From contig NC_087078.1 in the NCBI RefSeq assembly GCF_026151205.1, forward strand, positions 7,394,675 through 7,458,674: DNA of 64,000 nucleotides. The letters run 5' to 3'. Below the pieces are notes generated by a model that searched no databases, was not told the origin of the DNA, and worked only from the letters and a program-made list of their open reading frames with translations. The DNA is from Bolinopsis microptera (taxonomy: Eukaryota; Ctenophora; Tentaculata; Lobata; Bolinopsidae). The translations under genes and the position numbers were made by a program. The number at the start of each line of letters is the position of its first letter. Positions within the stretch are counted from its first letter, which is position 1. This document shows positions 49,783-60,007 of the stretch, in pieces.

Positions 49783-50406
49783 TTATAGATAATTTATTGT
49801 AGCTTCTATATTGTGTAAAATTTTACGGACGAAATGATCCCAGGGGGGACTCCCAACCCACCGCCTCGGCGGGTAGTTGATACACCTTTCACAAGCAAGA
49901 GCCACTTTGGTCAACTTGCTGTGAGGTGTCTCAGCTACATGGGTTGGGGGTCCCCCCTTTTTTTTTTTTTTCTTATCGAAGTTTAATTCTGTCCATTCTA
50001 ATTCTTCGTACCTGGACTGTATCTTGAGTAGCTCACTTTTTAGTGTTACTTTAACTAAGTTCGTTGACTTAGTAAAGCTTATCAAACTGTCAATTTTTCG
50101 ACAGTCGTTCCACATTTTTGTTGATTGATAAATGAAAGAGGACGATGGGTTCGGGGTGATGAACTGGTCTGAACGTCTTTGTGATGGTGATCTGTGGAGT
50201 AAAGATAGGAGTGAGATTGGAGATTCTAATCTGACAATTTTGAACAGTTCTAATAGACATGTGTATTTGTAGAGGTTGTGGACGGTAAGAAGGCCGTTCT
50301 TGTTAAACAACGGCTTTGTATGCTCTTTTTCAAAGAATTCCCTTCCTAGGATTTGTTCATCTATACAACGTGTTCTGGCACATGTTCTAAATTTATGTAG
50401 CTCCAT
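49783..50406 (-). pseudogene. 3' fragment of a second non-LTR retrotransposon (jockey/CR1-like C-terminus)
   Basis: On the minus strand the frame contains TRCIDEQILGREFFEKEHTK, PLFNKNGLLTVHNLYKYTCL and FIYQSTKMWNDCRK, the layout of the region after the RT thumb in jockey/CR1-group elements. It starts abruptly, so it is 5'-truncated. The 3' part has a poly-A run (49967-49978 on the plus strand as T) and then a long imperfect hairpin (GGGGGACTCCCAACCC ... GGGTTGGGGGTCCCCCC, 49845-49960). Confidence 0.7.
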
Positions 50407-50412
50407 TCACAA

Positions 50413-50588
50413 CTGGGCCGCGCCGCGCATCAAGTCATATTTCTTTAGATCGGTGCGATGCACAACTCGGTGTGGCTGCAGCAATTAACTGTAAAAGATT
50501 GACACTATCAATTAAATAACATAGTAAATCAAATTGTAAAGTAAATCAGCTGCGCGTTAATAGTTTTTGATTTTATTGTATCCAGTTT
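50413..50588. other. GC-rich repeat remnant
   Basis: Contains GGGCCGCGCCGCGCATCAAG and GATCGGTGCGATGCACAACT. Similar wording is found near 3924-4035 and 51640-51850, so it is another dispersed repeat family member. Confidence 0.4.
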
Positions 50589-50945
50589 TTGTCATACGTT
50601 ATATGACCCGCCGCACACGAGTGCGCGGCTCCCCTTTATCGTCAGGAAGATAAAATGAAACGACCGTGGGGGTCGCAACATGATATGCAATCCAGTTTTA
50701 CGTCGAATTACAAAATTTATTATTCTATTTCAATAGTATTCCAAATAAGGTGTATAACTGCATATATAATATATTAATTCTGAATATATTGCAAAAGATC
50801 TCGATTCATGAACATGAATGATTTGTATCACGTCGTGACCCACAATGTCGTATTTCACTAAATTGTTTTTTCACTGTAGAGTTTTTACGATACAGTGGGA
50901 GCCGCGCACTCGTGCACAGTTGGGTGATACAACGAATGACAATAC
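50589..50945. mobile_element. MITE with CATACGTTG-type inverted repeats and GCCGCGCAC palindrome
   Basis: The left end TTGTCATACGTTATATGACC is followed by a CACGAGTGCGCGGCTCCC palindrome block. The right end is the inverted counterpart (GGGAGCCGCGCACTCGTG ... ATACAACGAATGACAA), giving imperfect terminal repeats of about 46 bp around a ~265 bp AT-rich core. It is the cleanest copy of the family also seen at 3179-3862. Target duplications are not evident. Confidence 0.7.
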
Positions 50946-51109
50946 ATGATAAAGATTAAAAAATGCAGTATAACGGAATATCAAATATACGCCGCACAAT
51001 TTTCATTTGGGCATTGGGGAATGTGTTTTTGGTGGAAATTAATCTGTGCCATTTTTTCTTTTCTTTATCATTTATGCATAAATGTTGACGGACACGGATG
51101 TGAATCGTC

Positions 51110-51335
51110 TAAATTTCTTCGAAGTAGCGCGCGCTGCTTTCTTCTCGAAATGGCCCGACGGCAAGTGCTACAAAGTATCGTGCGCTGGGGCAAACCATTA
51201 ATTGACCATTGTTATGTGTTAATGATCAGGCCCGGCGCGCGCTACTTCTTAGCACTTGCCATTGGGCCATTTCGAGAAGAAAGCGGCGCGCGCTACTTCG
51301 AAGAAATTTAGACGAGTAACATCCGTCAAACCATT
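51110..51335. repeat. Foldback repeat with GCGCGCGCTACTTCG arms
   Basis: The left arm (AAATTTCTTCGAAGTAGCGC..., about 51110-51200) and right arm (...GCGCGCTACTTCGAAGAAAT, about 51235-51315) are inverted copies about 80-90 bp long, separated by ATTGACCATTGTTATGTG. One arm-like copy lies at about 4715-4795. The short ORFs here are incidental. Confidence 0.7.
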
Positions 51336-52069
51336 AACAATGGTCAACATAAATGCAACTATGCTTGAAGCTCAAAAAGCACCGACCATGCATAGGGATA
51401 GGCGCTCCTGTAGATCGGAACGGAAACGAAAAATAAAGTAGCACACGCTGGGTCAGTCCATTAACAACGGACAAGGTAATCAGTAAACACAATTTTGTTT
51501 CTATTATCTCAGCTATTTTGATATTTTCTTTAAATCTGCTTCATATGGCTGGAGCCATATTTTAAGTTTTATAAAAGTTTATGACTCCATTATTAGTTCA
51601 TTTTGAGTCCCCTTTTCAAGAATTGGAGGACTTTGCCGCTTCGATGCGCCACAAACTTCCATTCTTACTTCGCATCGTTGAATTGTGAATTCACAGAGTA
51701 TTAATTGACGATGTCAATTCATGGCAGCTCGGCGCGGAACAGTAGCGCATTTCGCCGATGTCGCTGTGAGAAGCCTCATTGAGTGCGCGGTGCGGCACAG
51801 TAACGCATCGCGCTACAAACAGAGTAACGATCTGGAAGAGTTGACATCGTCAATCAACACAAGTTTTAAACTGTGTATGTATGTATTAGTTTATCATCAT
51901 CTGGAGGTTTTTTGGCTTTTCGTTCTTTAACTAGCCCATCATACCATATTGCAATGTTAGTTTAAACTAATTTCGCTGCTCTTTTCCGTTCTCAAACAGC
52001 AATTTGACATTTTTATCCCAAAAATTAGACTTTTCAATAATTAATTGCTTTGTGATAACTGCAAGTTGG
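51336..52069. other. Intergenic repeat-rich sequence
   Basis: Includes GCGC-rich blocks near 51725-51850 (for example GTAGCGCATTTCGCCGATGT) that recall those near 3960-4035. No gene is supported; the ORF at 51721-51930 lies in this repeat. Confidence 0.4.
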
Positions 52070-52236
52070 ATATCTCTGGGAGACAGAGGTGGGAGATAAA
52101 AAAGAACTTTGTTGATATAAATAGGTTGGATTTGAAATTGGAGCTACAAGGCCAAGGGTGATTTTCAAATGTTTCTCCCAATATTTGAGATAGGGAATAT
52201 ATTGATTTTTTGAAGGGTTGTTTTTATATAGGGTCA
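52070..52236 (+). repeat. 3' tail of an upstream copy of the plus-strand retrotransposon
   Basis: GGAGACAGAGGTG, TTGTTGATATAAA, CTACAAGGCCAAGGGT and TTTTATATAGGGTCATT match, in order, the end of the same family's coding region and tail at about 60790-60930. It directly abuts the N-terminal fragment that starts at about 52237, so two copies lie head to tail. Confidence 0.75.
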
Positions 52237-52598
52237 TTCATCGAAGAAATGACTAAAGTGGCCAACAATTTCACATCAGGCAGTGCTATGGAATCAGTGA
52301 CCATCACCCTTTTGATGATAATGCCATCACTGCTGTTGCAGAAACCCTCAAAGAGGTCCAAAGCAAAGGAACACACTGAGGTGTTGAAGAGAAGACTTGT
52401 TTTGTGGCAGGCAGGAAAGCTAGAAGAGCTGCTGCGAGAAGGACAGGAGATTCAGAGGAGATTGGGAAAGGGGAAGCATAAACATGGCCATGTTGAGAGA
52501 GTCTTCACTCGACTCATGATGAAAGGAAAAGTCAGTGCAGCAATGCGGTGGATTGGTGAAAATGCCACCGGGATTCTTGAACCTACTCCAGATGTAAG
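52237..52598 (+). pseudogene. Plus-strand non-LTR retrotransposon, N-terminal part before CR1 insertion
   Basis: The frame includes VLKRRLVLWQAGKLEELLRE, RVFTRLMMKGKVSAAMRWIG and LEPTPDV. It is the part that precedes the RT domain. Its reading frame stops where the CR1-like LINE begins and continues beyond it at 57718 (DV joined to LKEKHPKASPAS) without apparent loss. The true start codon and any zinc finger are missing, so the copy is truncated or joined at its 5' side. Confidence 0.85.
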
Positions 52599-52771
52599 TA
52601 AGTAAGTAAGTAAAGATTATGACATTACATCATCACAAGTGTCTAAAAAAATATCATTGCACTAAATAGAAAAATAATTCAAATAGATATATTCTTCCAT
52701 CAACATTAATAATTTATTAAATTCAATTTTATTAATTAATAAAATCTAATGCATTATATATAAATAATTAA

Positions 52772-53657
52772 TTAAAACTTCCCAGTGGAATAAAGATTTA
52801 TAAAACGTTTCTTTGCCACAAAAGGATGAAACCAAAGATATTCATTATGTGTCTCCTTATTGCTTAAATAACTGGGTCCTTCAATTTTCCCTAAAACTTC
52901 GTTCGAAACATTCCAAAAATAAAAATCATTTACACTGTTTTTAGAAATCATTTCTTTCTTAAATCCTTCCAACCTAACTTTAAAGCTTAAAACTGTCGAG
53001 CAGTTCTTGACATCTGAAGGGAGTTTGTTCCAGTAAGGAATGACTCGCTCCGGAAGAAAAGAAGACTGGAGATTCTTAACTTTAGTTACACTCTTACTAC
53101 ACCTATTGGTTGAAACTAGATTAAGACCAGATCTGCTCATTCTGAACAAACCCGATCCATATTCAGTCAAACCACTAGTTACTTTAAAAGCTTCAATAAG
53201 GTCCCCACGTACTCGCCGCTCTGCCAGCGTTGTCAAATTGAGGATATCCAGTCTACGGCTGTATGGAAGAGTACCCACCTCATCAATAAGACGGGTAAAC
53301 CGCCTCTGGACGCTCTCCAGCTCCAAAACAGTCCCCCAACTTCCATGAGCCGCAACTGGATTCCACAATTGGACACAATACTCAAGATGAGGTCTTATCA
53401 AAGCTTTATAAATAGCTATCATTACAACCTTTTCTCTAATAACTAAGTTCCTTACAATCCAGCAGATCATACGATTTGCTTTAGAAATACATGCTTTTAT
53501 CTGTTCATTCCAAAGCAAGGAGCTATGGGTAATAACCCCCAAATCTTTTTCCTGTGCAGATACTTCTAGTTCTACTCCATTTACAATATAATTCGAGTTA
53601 GGATTATTATTCAGATTAATATGGACTACTTTACACTTGGCAGGATTGAAGTTTAAG
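52772..53657 (-). CDS. CR1-like LINE ORF2, C-terminal part
   Basis: Begins at YLNFNPAKCKVVHINLNNNP, the segment right after the RT catalytic core, and continues with KDLGVITHSSLLWNEQI, LIRPHLEYCVQLWNP, SVQRRFTRLI and PYSRRLDILNLTTLAERR, all standard landmarks of CR1/jockey C-termini. It stops at 52772. The open frame extends upstream into the MITE (to 53857), but that part is not LINE sequence. Confidence 0.9.
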
Positions 53658-53659
53658 TA

Positions 53660-54516
53660 GTAGAGGCTCTTACGGGCATTGTCTGCTCGATACGTTAGGG
53701 ACCCCAGATACACCTTACTAGACGTATTTTTGACCGTAGAATCGATTGAAAGTGGTTTCAAGATGATTGGACTGATTGTTCTGGGGTAAAATCGCAAAAA
53801 ACCGATTTTTGGGCCAAAAATAGGCCAAAAAACCATGTTTTTTGATATTTTGAGCAAGTTAATTTTGTTGGCATGTCGGCAAAACTTGCATAAAGATAGC
53901 TAAAAGACAGCCGCACAAGATTGTATAAAAATAAAACAAATCCCTCTATTTGTTCTGAGGTAAAAATCCAAAAAAGTGGTAAAAATTTTGACTTTTTTGC
54001 TTGAAGTTTGAATAATTTTTTGCAGTTGTATTAAATCAACCCAAAAATAGTTACATCGTGTTTGCCTAAATTTTTCCTTTCCGAGAAGTACCCACTTCAT
54101 ATACTTTATCGAAGTTTGAATATTTTCACTCCGCAAGCGTTTTTGCCAAATTTTCGACGCGCACTACGCGCAAAAGCATTTAGTTGTTATCAATTGGCAC
54201 CCGCGCGTTCATCATAAATTTCAAACAGCTATAACTCAGCGAGATTATGTCCGTTCTAGCTCATATTTTCACACTAAATAGAAAATAATGTGATCTTATT
54301 GCTGACAAAATATGAATATAATTACTCTATTTGCCTTAGAGTAATAGACTGTCAAAGTTTAAAACGCGCATTGGTATAGCACGTGACTAATAAGGCCAAA
54401 TTTATACTTCTTAACATATTATCGATCCTTAGACATCATACTATTGTGTCCAATTAGCGGTTAGGTCTCTAAACTCGTAGCAGAAAACACGTCTTTTTGC
54501 CCGTAAGAGCCTCTAC
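53660..54516. mobile_element. 857 bp MITE inserted in the LINE ORF2, TA-flanked
   Basis: Terminal inverted repeats of 19 bp, GTAGAGGCTCTTACGGGCA and its complement, extend imperfectly for ~45 bp (TCTGCTCGATACG versus TCTGCTACGAG). TA lies on both sides. The interior is AT-rich and non-coding, with ACGCGCACTACGCGC near 54155. By my reading, precise removal with one TA leaves a 2 nt frame offset in ORF2, so either the ends are slightly misplaced or a further indel exists. Confidence 0.8.
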
Positions 54517-56674
54517 TAAAGTGCCAAATACTCTCCCAAATTTCGAGTTCTAAAATATCATCAGATACACTTTTATGGTTAGCTGCATTACAAACTAACT
54601 TGAGATCATCTGCAAATAATTTAATCTTATTTTTAACATTGTCAGGTAAATCGTTTATATAAAGAATAAATAACAAAGGACCTAATACTGACCCCTGGGG
54701 AACACCAGATAATACGTGTTTCACCTCAGACCATTGTCCTTCTACACAAACCCTCATGGTTCTGTCTGTCAGAAAGTCTTTTATAACATCTAAAACTTTT
54801 CCCTTGACCCCAAACCCCTCCAATTTAGATAGAAGTCTAAAGTGGGGGACTGTATCGAAAGCCTTACTAAAATCAAAATACAAAAGATCAACAGGAGCAC
54901 CTTCGTCTAAAATATCAAGAATATTATCAAATGTCTCTAAGAGATTAGATAGACAAGATTTACCCTTCACAAATCCATGCTGATGCTTTGAAATTCGTTC
55001 TTCTAAAAATGTTAATAAATGTGCCCTCACCAACTTTTCATACACTTTGCACAAAATACAAGTTAATGAGACAGGTCTATAATTTAAGGGATCAGATTTA
55101 ACACCCTTTTTGAATAATGCTACAACAGATGCTGTCTTCCAAATGTCAGGCAGGACTCCTGTTTCTGAACATTTAACAAATAATTTAGTAACAGCTTCAA
55201 CAAACATTTCATCGTATGCTAAGGATTTCAACAACTTTGGATGAACGCCATCCGGACCAGAACTCTTAAAAACATTAAGCTTTAAAAGCTGCTTCTTGAT
55301 ATCAGAACTGCTAATTTCCATATCATCAATCACCTCTTTGTTATAACTCTCATTTTGGGGAAGAGGGCCAGGTGGTTCACGCACAAACACAGAACTAAAG
55401 GCACTAGCAAGTACCTCAGCTGACTCAGATGAACTATTTGTGCGTGTACCATCTCCTCTATCTAAAGAAACAACACTTGATTTCACTTGACGTTTATTAC
55501 GCAAATACGAGTAAAAAGATTTACAATTCTGTTTTAAATTAGATGTAATCTTCTTTTCATAATTTACTTTAGCTTTAATCTCTGCCACCTCAAAATTATG
55601 CTGCTTGCTATTTGCACAGCTCAAGTTAATATAAGAAGGATTAATATCAAATTCAGCCCATGCTCTGTCCTTGTTCTTCCTCATTCTTTTAAGTGCAGTT
55701 GTACTCCATGGCAACTTGACAGGTCTGTTGTCGAGATAAACCGAAGCAGCTGGGACAGCTGCAGCAACAGACTCCAATTTACTATGTAGTTCAACCCACA
55801 TATCTTGAACATTATTTTTACAACTATAATCCCAGTCAATATTATTCATACTAAAGTTAAATAACTCTTCTGAGGAAATCTTACCCCAAATAGGCTTTAA
55901 AATCTTTTGTTTGGGACTTTTGTTAGTATTGGGCAAAACAACCAGTTCGACAAGTATCCCAACATGATCACTTTTGCCAAGCGGAGAAACGATCTTACAA
56001 CCGTTGACAAGAGCATCATTTGTATACAAAACCTGATCAAGAAGACTCTCCTGGAGAGTATCTTTCACAAGCCGTCTTCTGGTTGTTTCGTTAGTAAAGT
56101 ACCACGTCAAACCACTGTCATTAAATAAATCAATATACTTTTGTTGAATCATTAAAACCTGATTCTTACTAGAAATACCACTATTTACACTACCAGTTTC
56201 CCATGATACATTAGGTAGGTTAAAATCTCCTATGATAATGGTTTCAAAAACATTCTTTTCACTAGATATGTTCTTGATGCAAGATAATAACATATTGTTC
56301 TGTTCTAAATTCAAAGAAGTAGACCTATAAATACAGCAAATACTAATCAATCCACCAGAGGTATTGACATTAATAGCTAAAGAGTCTGGTGCTTTTAAAA
56401 ATGAGCTCACTAATGACGCATTACAACTGTTTTTAATATAAATAATAGAACCTCCACCTCCACTTATGTTGCTAGTGGAGTTATCGATTTTAAAATCTCT
56501 GTCTTTTCTAAACATACTAAAACCTTCAATAAAAATTTCAGCATCTAAAATATCACTATTAAAATGAGTTTCTGTAATGCAGATTACATGAATAGATTTA
56601 TAAACTGATAGAATACATTTTAGTTCATCAATTTTATTAAATAGTCCATTAGCATTAGTATAAAAAATATTCAT
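54461..56674 (-). CDS. CR1-like LINE ORF2, endonuclease and reverse transcriptase (interrupted)
   Basis: Residues 1-~240 form an APE-type endonuclease: YTNANGLFNKIDEL, ITETHF, CCIYRS, IIGDFNLPNVSW and LGKSDHVGI. The reverse transcriptase follows: SSGPDGVHPKLLKSL, NYRPVSLTCILCKVYEKL, QHGFVKGKSCLSN, FDFSKAFDTVPH, GVPQGSVLGPLLFILYINDL and the active-site FADD. After ESIWHF the frame runs into the MITE and stops at 54461. Motif spacing fits the CR1/L2 group. It is classed as a CDS because the frame is open, although the protein is truncated. Confidence 0.92.
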   Translation of the reverse strand: MNIFYTNANGLFNKIDELKCILSVYKSIHVICITETHFNSDILDAEIFIEGFSMFRKDRDFKIDNSTSNISGGGGSIIYIKNSCNASLVSSFLKAPDSLAINVNTSGGLISICCIYRSTSLNLEQNNMLLSCIKNISSEKNVFETIIIGDFNLPNVSWETGSVNSGISSKNQVLMIQQKYIDLFNDSGLTWYFTNETTRRRLVKDTLQESLLDQVLYTNDALVNGCKIVSPLGKSDHVGILVELVVLPNTNKSPKQKILKPIWGKISSEELFNFSMNNIDWDYSCKNNVQDMWVELHSKLESVAAAVPAASVYLDNRPVKLPWSTTALKRMRKNKDRAWAEFDINPSYINLSCANSKQHNFEVAEIKAKVNYEKKITSNLKQNCKSFYSYLRNKRQVKSSVVSLDRGDGTRTNSSSESAEVLASAFSSVFVREPPGPLPQNESYNKEVIDDMEISSSDIKKQLLKLNVFKSSGPDGVHPKLLKSLAYDEMFVEAVTKLFVKCSETGVLPDIWKTASVVALFKKGVKSDPLNYRPVSLTCILCKVYEKLVRAHLLTFLEERISKHQHGFVKGKSCLSNLLETFDNILDILDEGAPVDLLYFDFSKAFDTVPHFRLLSKLEGFGVKGKVLDVIKDFLTDRTMRVCVEGQWSEVKHVLSGVPQGSVLGPLLFILYINDLPDNVKNKIKLFADDLKLVCNAANHKSVSDDILELEIWESIWHFSRGSYGQKDVFSATSLET

Positions 56675-56703
56675 GGGCTGACTACATTCTTTGTTACTGC
56701 TAT

Positions 56704-57675
56704 TTACTTCTTCTCTGCCTTCTTCTCTGTCTTTTTCTTCTCTGCTTCTTCCCGCCTCTTCTTCCTCTCTTCTCTGGCTAAAAAACGGATCTCTCGGTCT
56801 GCTCTGCAGAGATCCAGATTTATCCAGTATGATGACTCTTTCCAGCCCTTGCCATGGTTGGAATAATAGTTAACTGACTCCTGGTCAGCTGTCTGGATGA
56901 TCAATGGCCGACAGGAGTCTGGCTTGTCTGAATCCACTTTACCTGCACGATGGCAACTGATAAAGTCACTTTTTTCAATCTTTAATGTCTCCTTGCAGAA
57001 ATACGAGTCCTCTTCCTGACGTAGCTTGGAGTTAGCTTTCTTGCTCTCTGGTACATTCAAAACACACAGATTGAGCTTCCTTAAATTCCGCTCATATGCA
57101 TCAGTGTGCATCTTTGTCTGAACTTTACTGACAACACTTTGTGAAGCTTGCTGTATGCTCATTTCTTCAATAACTTTCTTTTGACTATTTGCAGTCACAT
57201 CTGCCCAGGATTTGAAAGCCTGGTTCACTATTTTTGTGATTTCTTTTGGTTTTTCAGATGAATCATTAGAAGAACTGGTATGACTCACAGAATCTTCAAC
57301 AATTCCTCTGATACACGGAGTTAGGGCCTCAAGTTCTTCTCTAATAACATTTCTCAGGGTCTTGGTTTCTTCACTGTCTGGATTTGTGGACTGGCTCCTC
57401 GTGCCCTTGATGTGGGGGGAGATAAAGCAATTTTGGCAGCGCCAGTTAGTCAAGCGGTCACCTTCTTCCTGCGTTAATCCTGTAAGCCCAACACAGCAGT
57501 AGTGCCAGTACATTTCGCAAGTTGCACATGCCAAAGAAAACTCCTCCTCAATATATTTTCTACATTCACAGCTGCGATCTTCTTCGTCGTCAATTTCACC
57601 ATTATCTGTTGTCCCACCGATCTTTTCTGGACTTCTCTTGACATTTCTGGATCGTGTACTCTTTCCGCGTGTCAT
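56704..57675 (-). CDS. CR1-like LINE ORF1 with PHD-type zinc finger
   Basis: 323 residues. The N-terminal third has a Cys/His cluster of PHD type (CECRKYIEEEFSLACATCEM, WHYCCVGL, NWRCQNC, residues ~35-85). A Ser/Thr-rich linker follows, then a domain with LNLCVLNVPES and SCHRAGKVDSDKPDSCRPLI resembling the RRM-like part of LINE ORF1 proteins, and a lysine-rich coiled C-terminus. The presumed role is RNA binding or chaperoning in the retrotransposition particle. ATG 57675 is taken because the element's 5' end is only ~42 nt upstream. Confidence 0.85.
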   Translation of the reverse strand: MTRGKSTRSRNVKRSPEKIGGTTDNGEIDDEEDRSCECRKYIEEEFSLACATCEMYWHYCCVGLTGLTQEEGDRLTNWRCQNCFISPHIKGTRSQSTNPDSEETKTLRNVIREELEALTPCIRGIVEDSVSHTSSSNDSSEKPKEITKIVNQAFKSWADVTANSQKKVIEEMSIQQASQSVVSKVQTKMHTDAYERNLRKLNLCVLNVPESKKANSKLRQEEDSYFCKETLKIEKSDFISCHRAGKVDSDKPDSCRPLIIQTADQESVNYYSNHGKGWKESSYWINLDLCRADREIRFLAREERKKRREEAEKKKTEKKAEKK

Positions 57676-57717
57676 ACCTCAAATTATTTGTTATATAGTA
57701 GTGTTGAAAGTATTAAA

Positions 57718-59174
57718 GTGCTGAAAGAGAAGCATCCCAAGGCATCACCTGCATCAAAGGGAAGCTGTCTGAGTGGACCAGTGAGGAGGGTAGAGCCGGT
57801 TATATTCGACAGTATTGACGGGGAATCGATAAGACAAGCAGCAAAGAGAGTACAGGGTGCTGCAAGGCCTTCAGGGATGGATGCGGATGCATGGAAGAGA
57901 CTACTGTGTTCTAAACAGTTTGGTAAGAAGTGTGAGGATCTATGTAATGCCATAGCAGGGATAGCAAGGAAACTATGTGTCCGGAATTTGGATCCAACGC
58001 TGTTGACCTCATTGACAGCATGTCGACTTGTCCCCCTGGATAAAAAGTCTGGAGTCAGGCCAGTAGGCATAGGTGAAGTCTTAAGAAGGATAATAGGGAA
58101 AACAGTAATGACCCTCCTACAGAAAGATCTGGTTGGAGCCACTGCTCCTATTCAAGTTTGTGCTGGTCTTCAGGGAGGAGTGGAAGCAGCAGTCCATGCT
58201 GCAAGGGACTGCTTTGAAGACCCTGAAACTGAAGCTATCATCTTAGTGGATGCAGAGAATGCATTCAACTTGCTGAACCGAGAGGCTGCTCTCAACAACA
58301 TGAACATCGTTTGTCCAGAAGTTGCTACTTACATTATGAACACCTACAGAATGCCTGCTAGACTGTTCATTGCAGGAGGAGATGAGCATCTTTTTAGTGA
58401 AGAAGGGACCACACAAGGTGATCCACCTGCCATGGGATTTTATGCCTGTGGTACAATACCATTGATTGATGCAGGAAACATTGAGAGAAAGGTGACTCAG
58501 ATCTGGTATGCTGATGACTCTGCTGCTGGGGGAAAACTGGAGGAAATAAGGAAGTGGTGGGATAACCTCTGTATTAAAGGACCACTCTTTGGATACAACC
58601 CTAAATCTTCTAAAACATGGGTGATAGTCAAGCCTGAGCACGAAGAGAAGGCAAGAACCCTATTCCCAGATGTCAATGTGACAAGCATTGGTCGACGATA
58701 TCTGGGCAGCTTCATCGGAACAGACCAAGGAAAAGAGGCTTTCATTGAGGAAAAAGTTCAAGAATGGTGTCGTGATCTTAAACAGTTAAGTGATATAGCA
58801 TCAAGAGAACCTCAAATAGCATACAGTGCATACATGTATGGGCTTAGTAAAAGATGGAACTATGTGTGCAGAACTACCCCAGGAGTTGCAGATAGGCTCA
58901 CTCCTCTAGAACAAGTAACACGTGAGGAGTTTATCCCAGCTATCATTAACAGGCTGTTTAGCTGCACTGATGAACTAAGGAACATAATGGCTCTACCACC
59001 AAGATATGGAGGATTGGGTATACCAGTTATGATGGAAATGGCAGACCGAGAGTACAATTTCTCATGTAGAGCCACAAAACCCCTTAAAGAAGCTATTCTC
59101 AAGCAGATAGACAACTACACAGAGGACTGGAGACATAGTAAAGGAGTGAAAACTGAGATAACGACAGAACGAAA
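57718..59174 (+). CDS. Plus-strand non-LTR retrotransposon: reverse transcriptase
   Basis: An open frame of ~485 codons. Landmarks: AARPSGMDADAWKRLL, ACRLVPLDKKSGVRPVGIGE, VLRRIIGKTV, LVDAENAFNLLNR, TTQGDPPAMGFYACG, active site WYADDSAAGG, FGYNPKSSKTW and PPRYGGLGIPVMMEMADR. The family is widespread in marine invertebrates as far as I recall, but I do not assign a clade. The CR1 insertion cuts the N-terminus and the solo LTR cuts the C-terminus (stop at 59197-59199 inside the LTR). The 72 codons upstream of the junction in the same frame are antisense to the LINE ORF1 and not part of it. Confidence 0.92.
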
Positions 59175-60007
59175 TGTTGGAACCCTGTTCTTGGGTTAAT
59201 TAAATAACAAATAATACTCAATTATTATAAATACAAATTAGATGAATAAAGAGGTTATACAAATCTTGTGTCAAAAGTAACCTTGTTACTCTACAATGTA
59301 CTCTCTTAAATAGTGAATGATTGATATGGTGTGACTCAGTAACTCACACTACTCTGCTCTGACTAATAGTTAAAACACATTTCAATACTAAACTAAACAA
59401 TGTCTTTTTTACTATTAGATTAAACTACTATTAAATTAAAACTACTACTCCTGATGATGATGTTCTTCTTACTATATGAGGGACTTCTGAATGATGAGGA
59501 CTTCAAGTAAAACTGGAACTGATAACTATAAAACAAAACCCTGGGGGAAAACTACCGTGAGTAAAGTGAAAGGTAATCCACGTGAAACTATAAATGAAAG
59601 TGAAAGAGGAAGCGGGAACTCCTAGACTAAACTACTAAACTATAACTATAAACTACTTACCACTCTTTCCACGTCACAGAACACAGATAGTATCTGTCGA
59701 CTGGAATCTGTGGGATCACTAAAACAACGTCACTCCTCTCCCTTCTGCTACGCTAGAGTCTGGAGTCGACAACGTCACTCCTCTCCCTTCTGCTACGCTA
59801 GAGTCTGGAGTCAACTAAACACTGGACACTCCTCTCTCTTCTGTTACTTCAACTAGAGTCTGGAGTCGAGCCTTGTCTGCCTTCTGGAGTCCCTTTACCC
59901 CAACACTGTATATACAATCACTGGAACTAAACCTTTGCTAAAGTGAGATACAGGGTTAGTAATATGAAGTACAAAAACAAGCTACAAATAGAATTAAGAT
60001 TCTAACA
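59175..60007. mobile_element. Solo LTR, 833 bp, with 5 bp target-site duplication
   Basis: Starts TGTTGGAACC and ends GATTCTAACA, so it has TG...CA ends with short inverted repeats. Exact 5 bp duplications CGAAA flank it (59170-59174 and 60008-60012). The interior lacks coding domains and carries a ~45 bp tandem duplication (ACAACGTCACTCCTCTCCCT and following, at about 59724-59810) with a third diverged copy. Removal restores the flanking retrotransposon frame (TTERN to LFYRQKQAEIRQ). This is the signature of LTR-LTR recombination leaving one LTR. Confidence 0.88.

Larger units (their letters stand above)
52599..57717 (-). mobile_element. CR1-like LINE, apparently full length, inserted in another retrotransposon
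   Basis: On the minus strand: a ~42 nt leader, ORF1 (57675-56704), a 29 nt gap, and ORF2 (from 56674), which is split by a MITE and ends at 52772. A 3' region follows, ending in TTAC/CTTA tetranucleotide repeats (plus strand GTAAGTAAGTAAG at about 52594-52610). A microsatellite-like 3' tail is usual for CR1-clade elements. No long target duplication is seen, also common for CR1. Apart from the MITE the coding regions look intact, implying a young insertion. Confidence 0.9.

Noticed and set aside
57502-57717. N-terminal 72 codons of the 565-codon ORF as part of the retrotransposon protein
   Set aside because: This part is antisense to the CR1-like LINE ORF1 and lies on the LINE side of the junction; the true upstream part is at 52237-52598.
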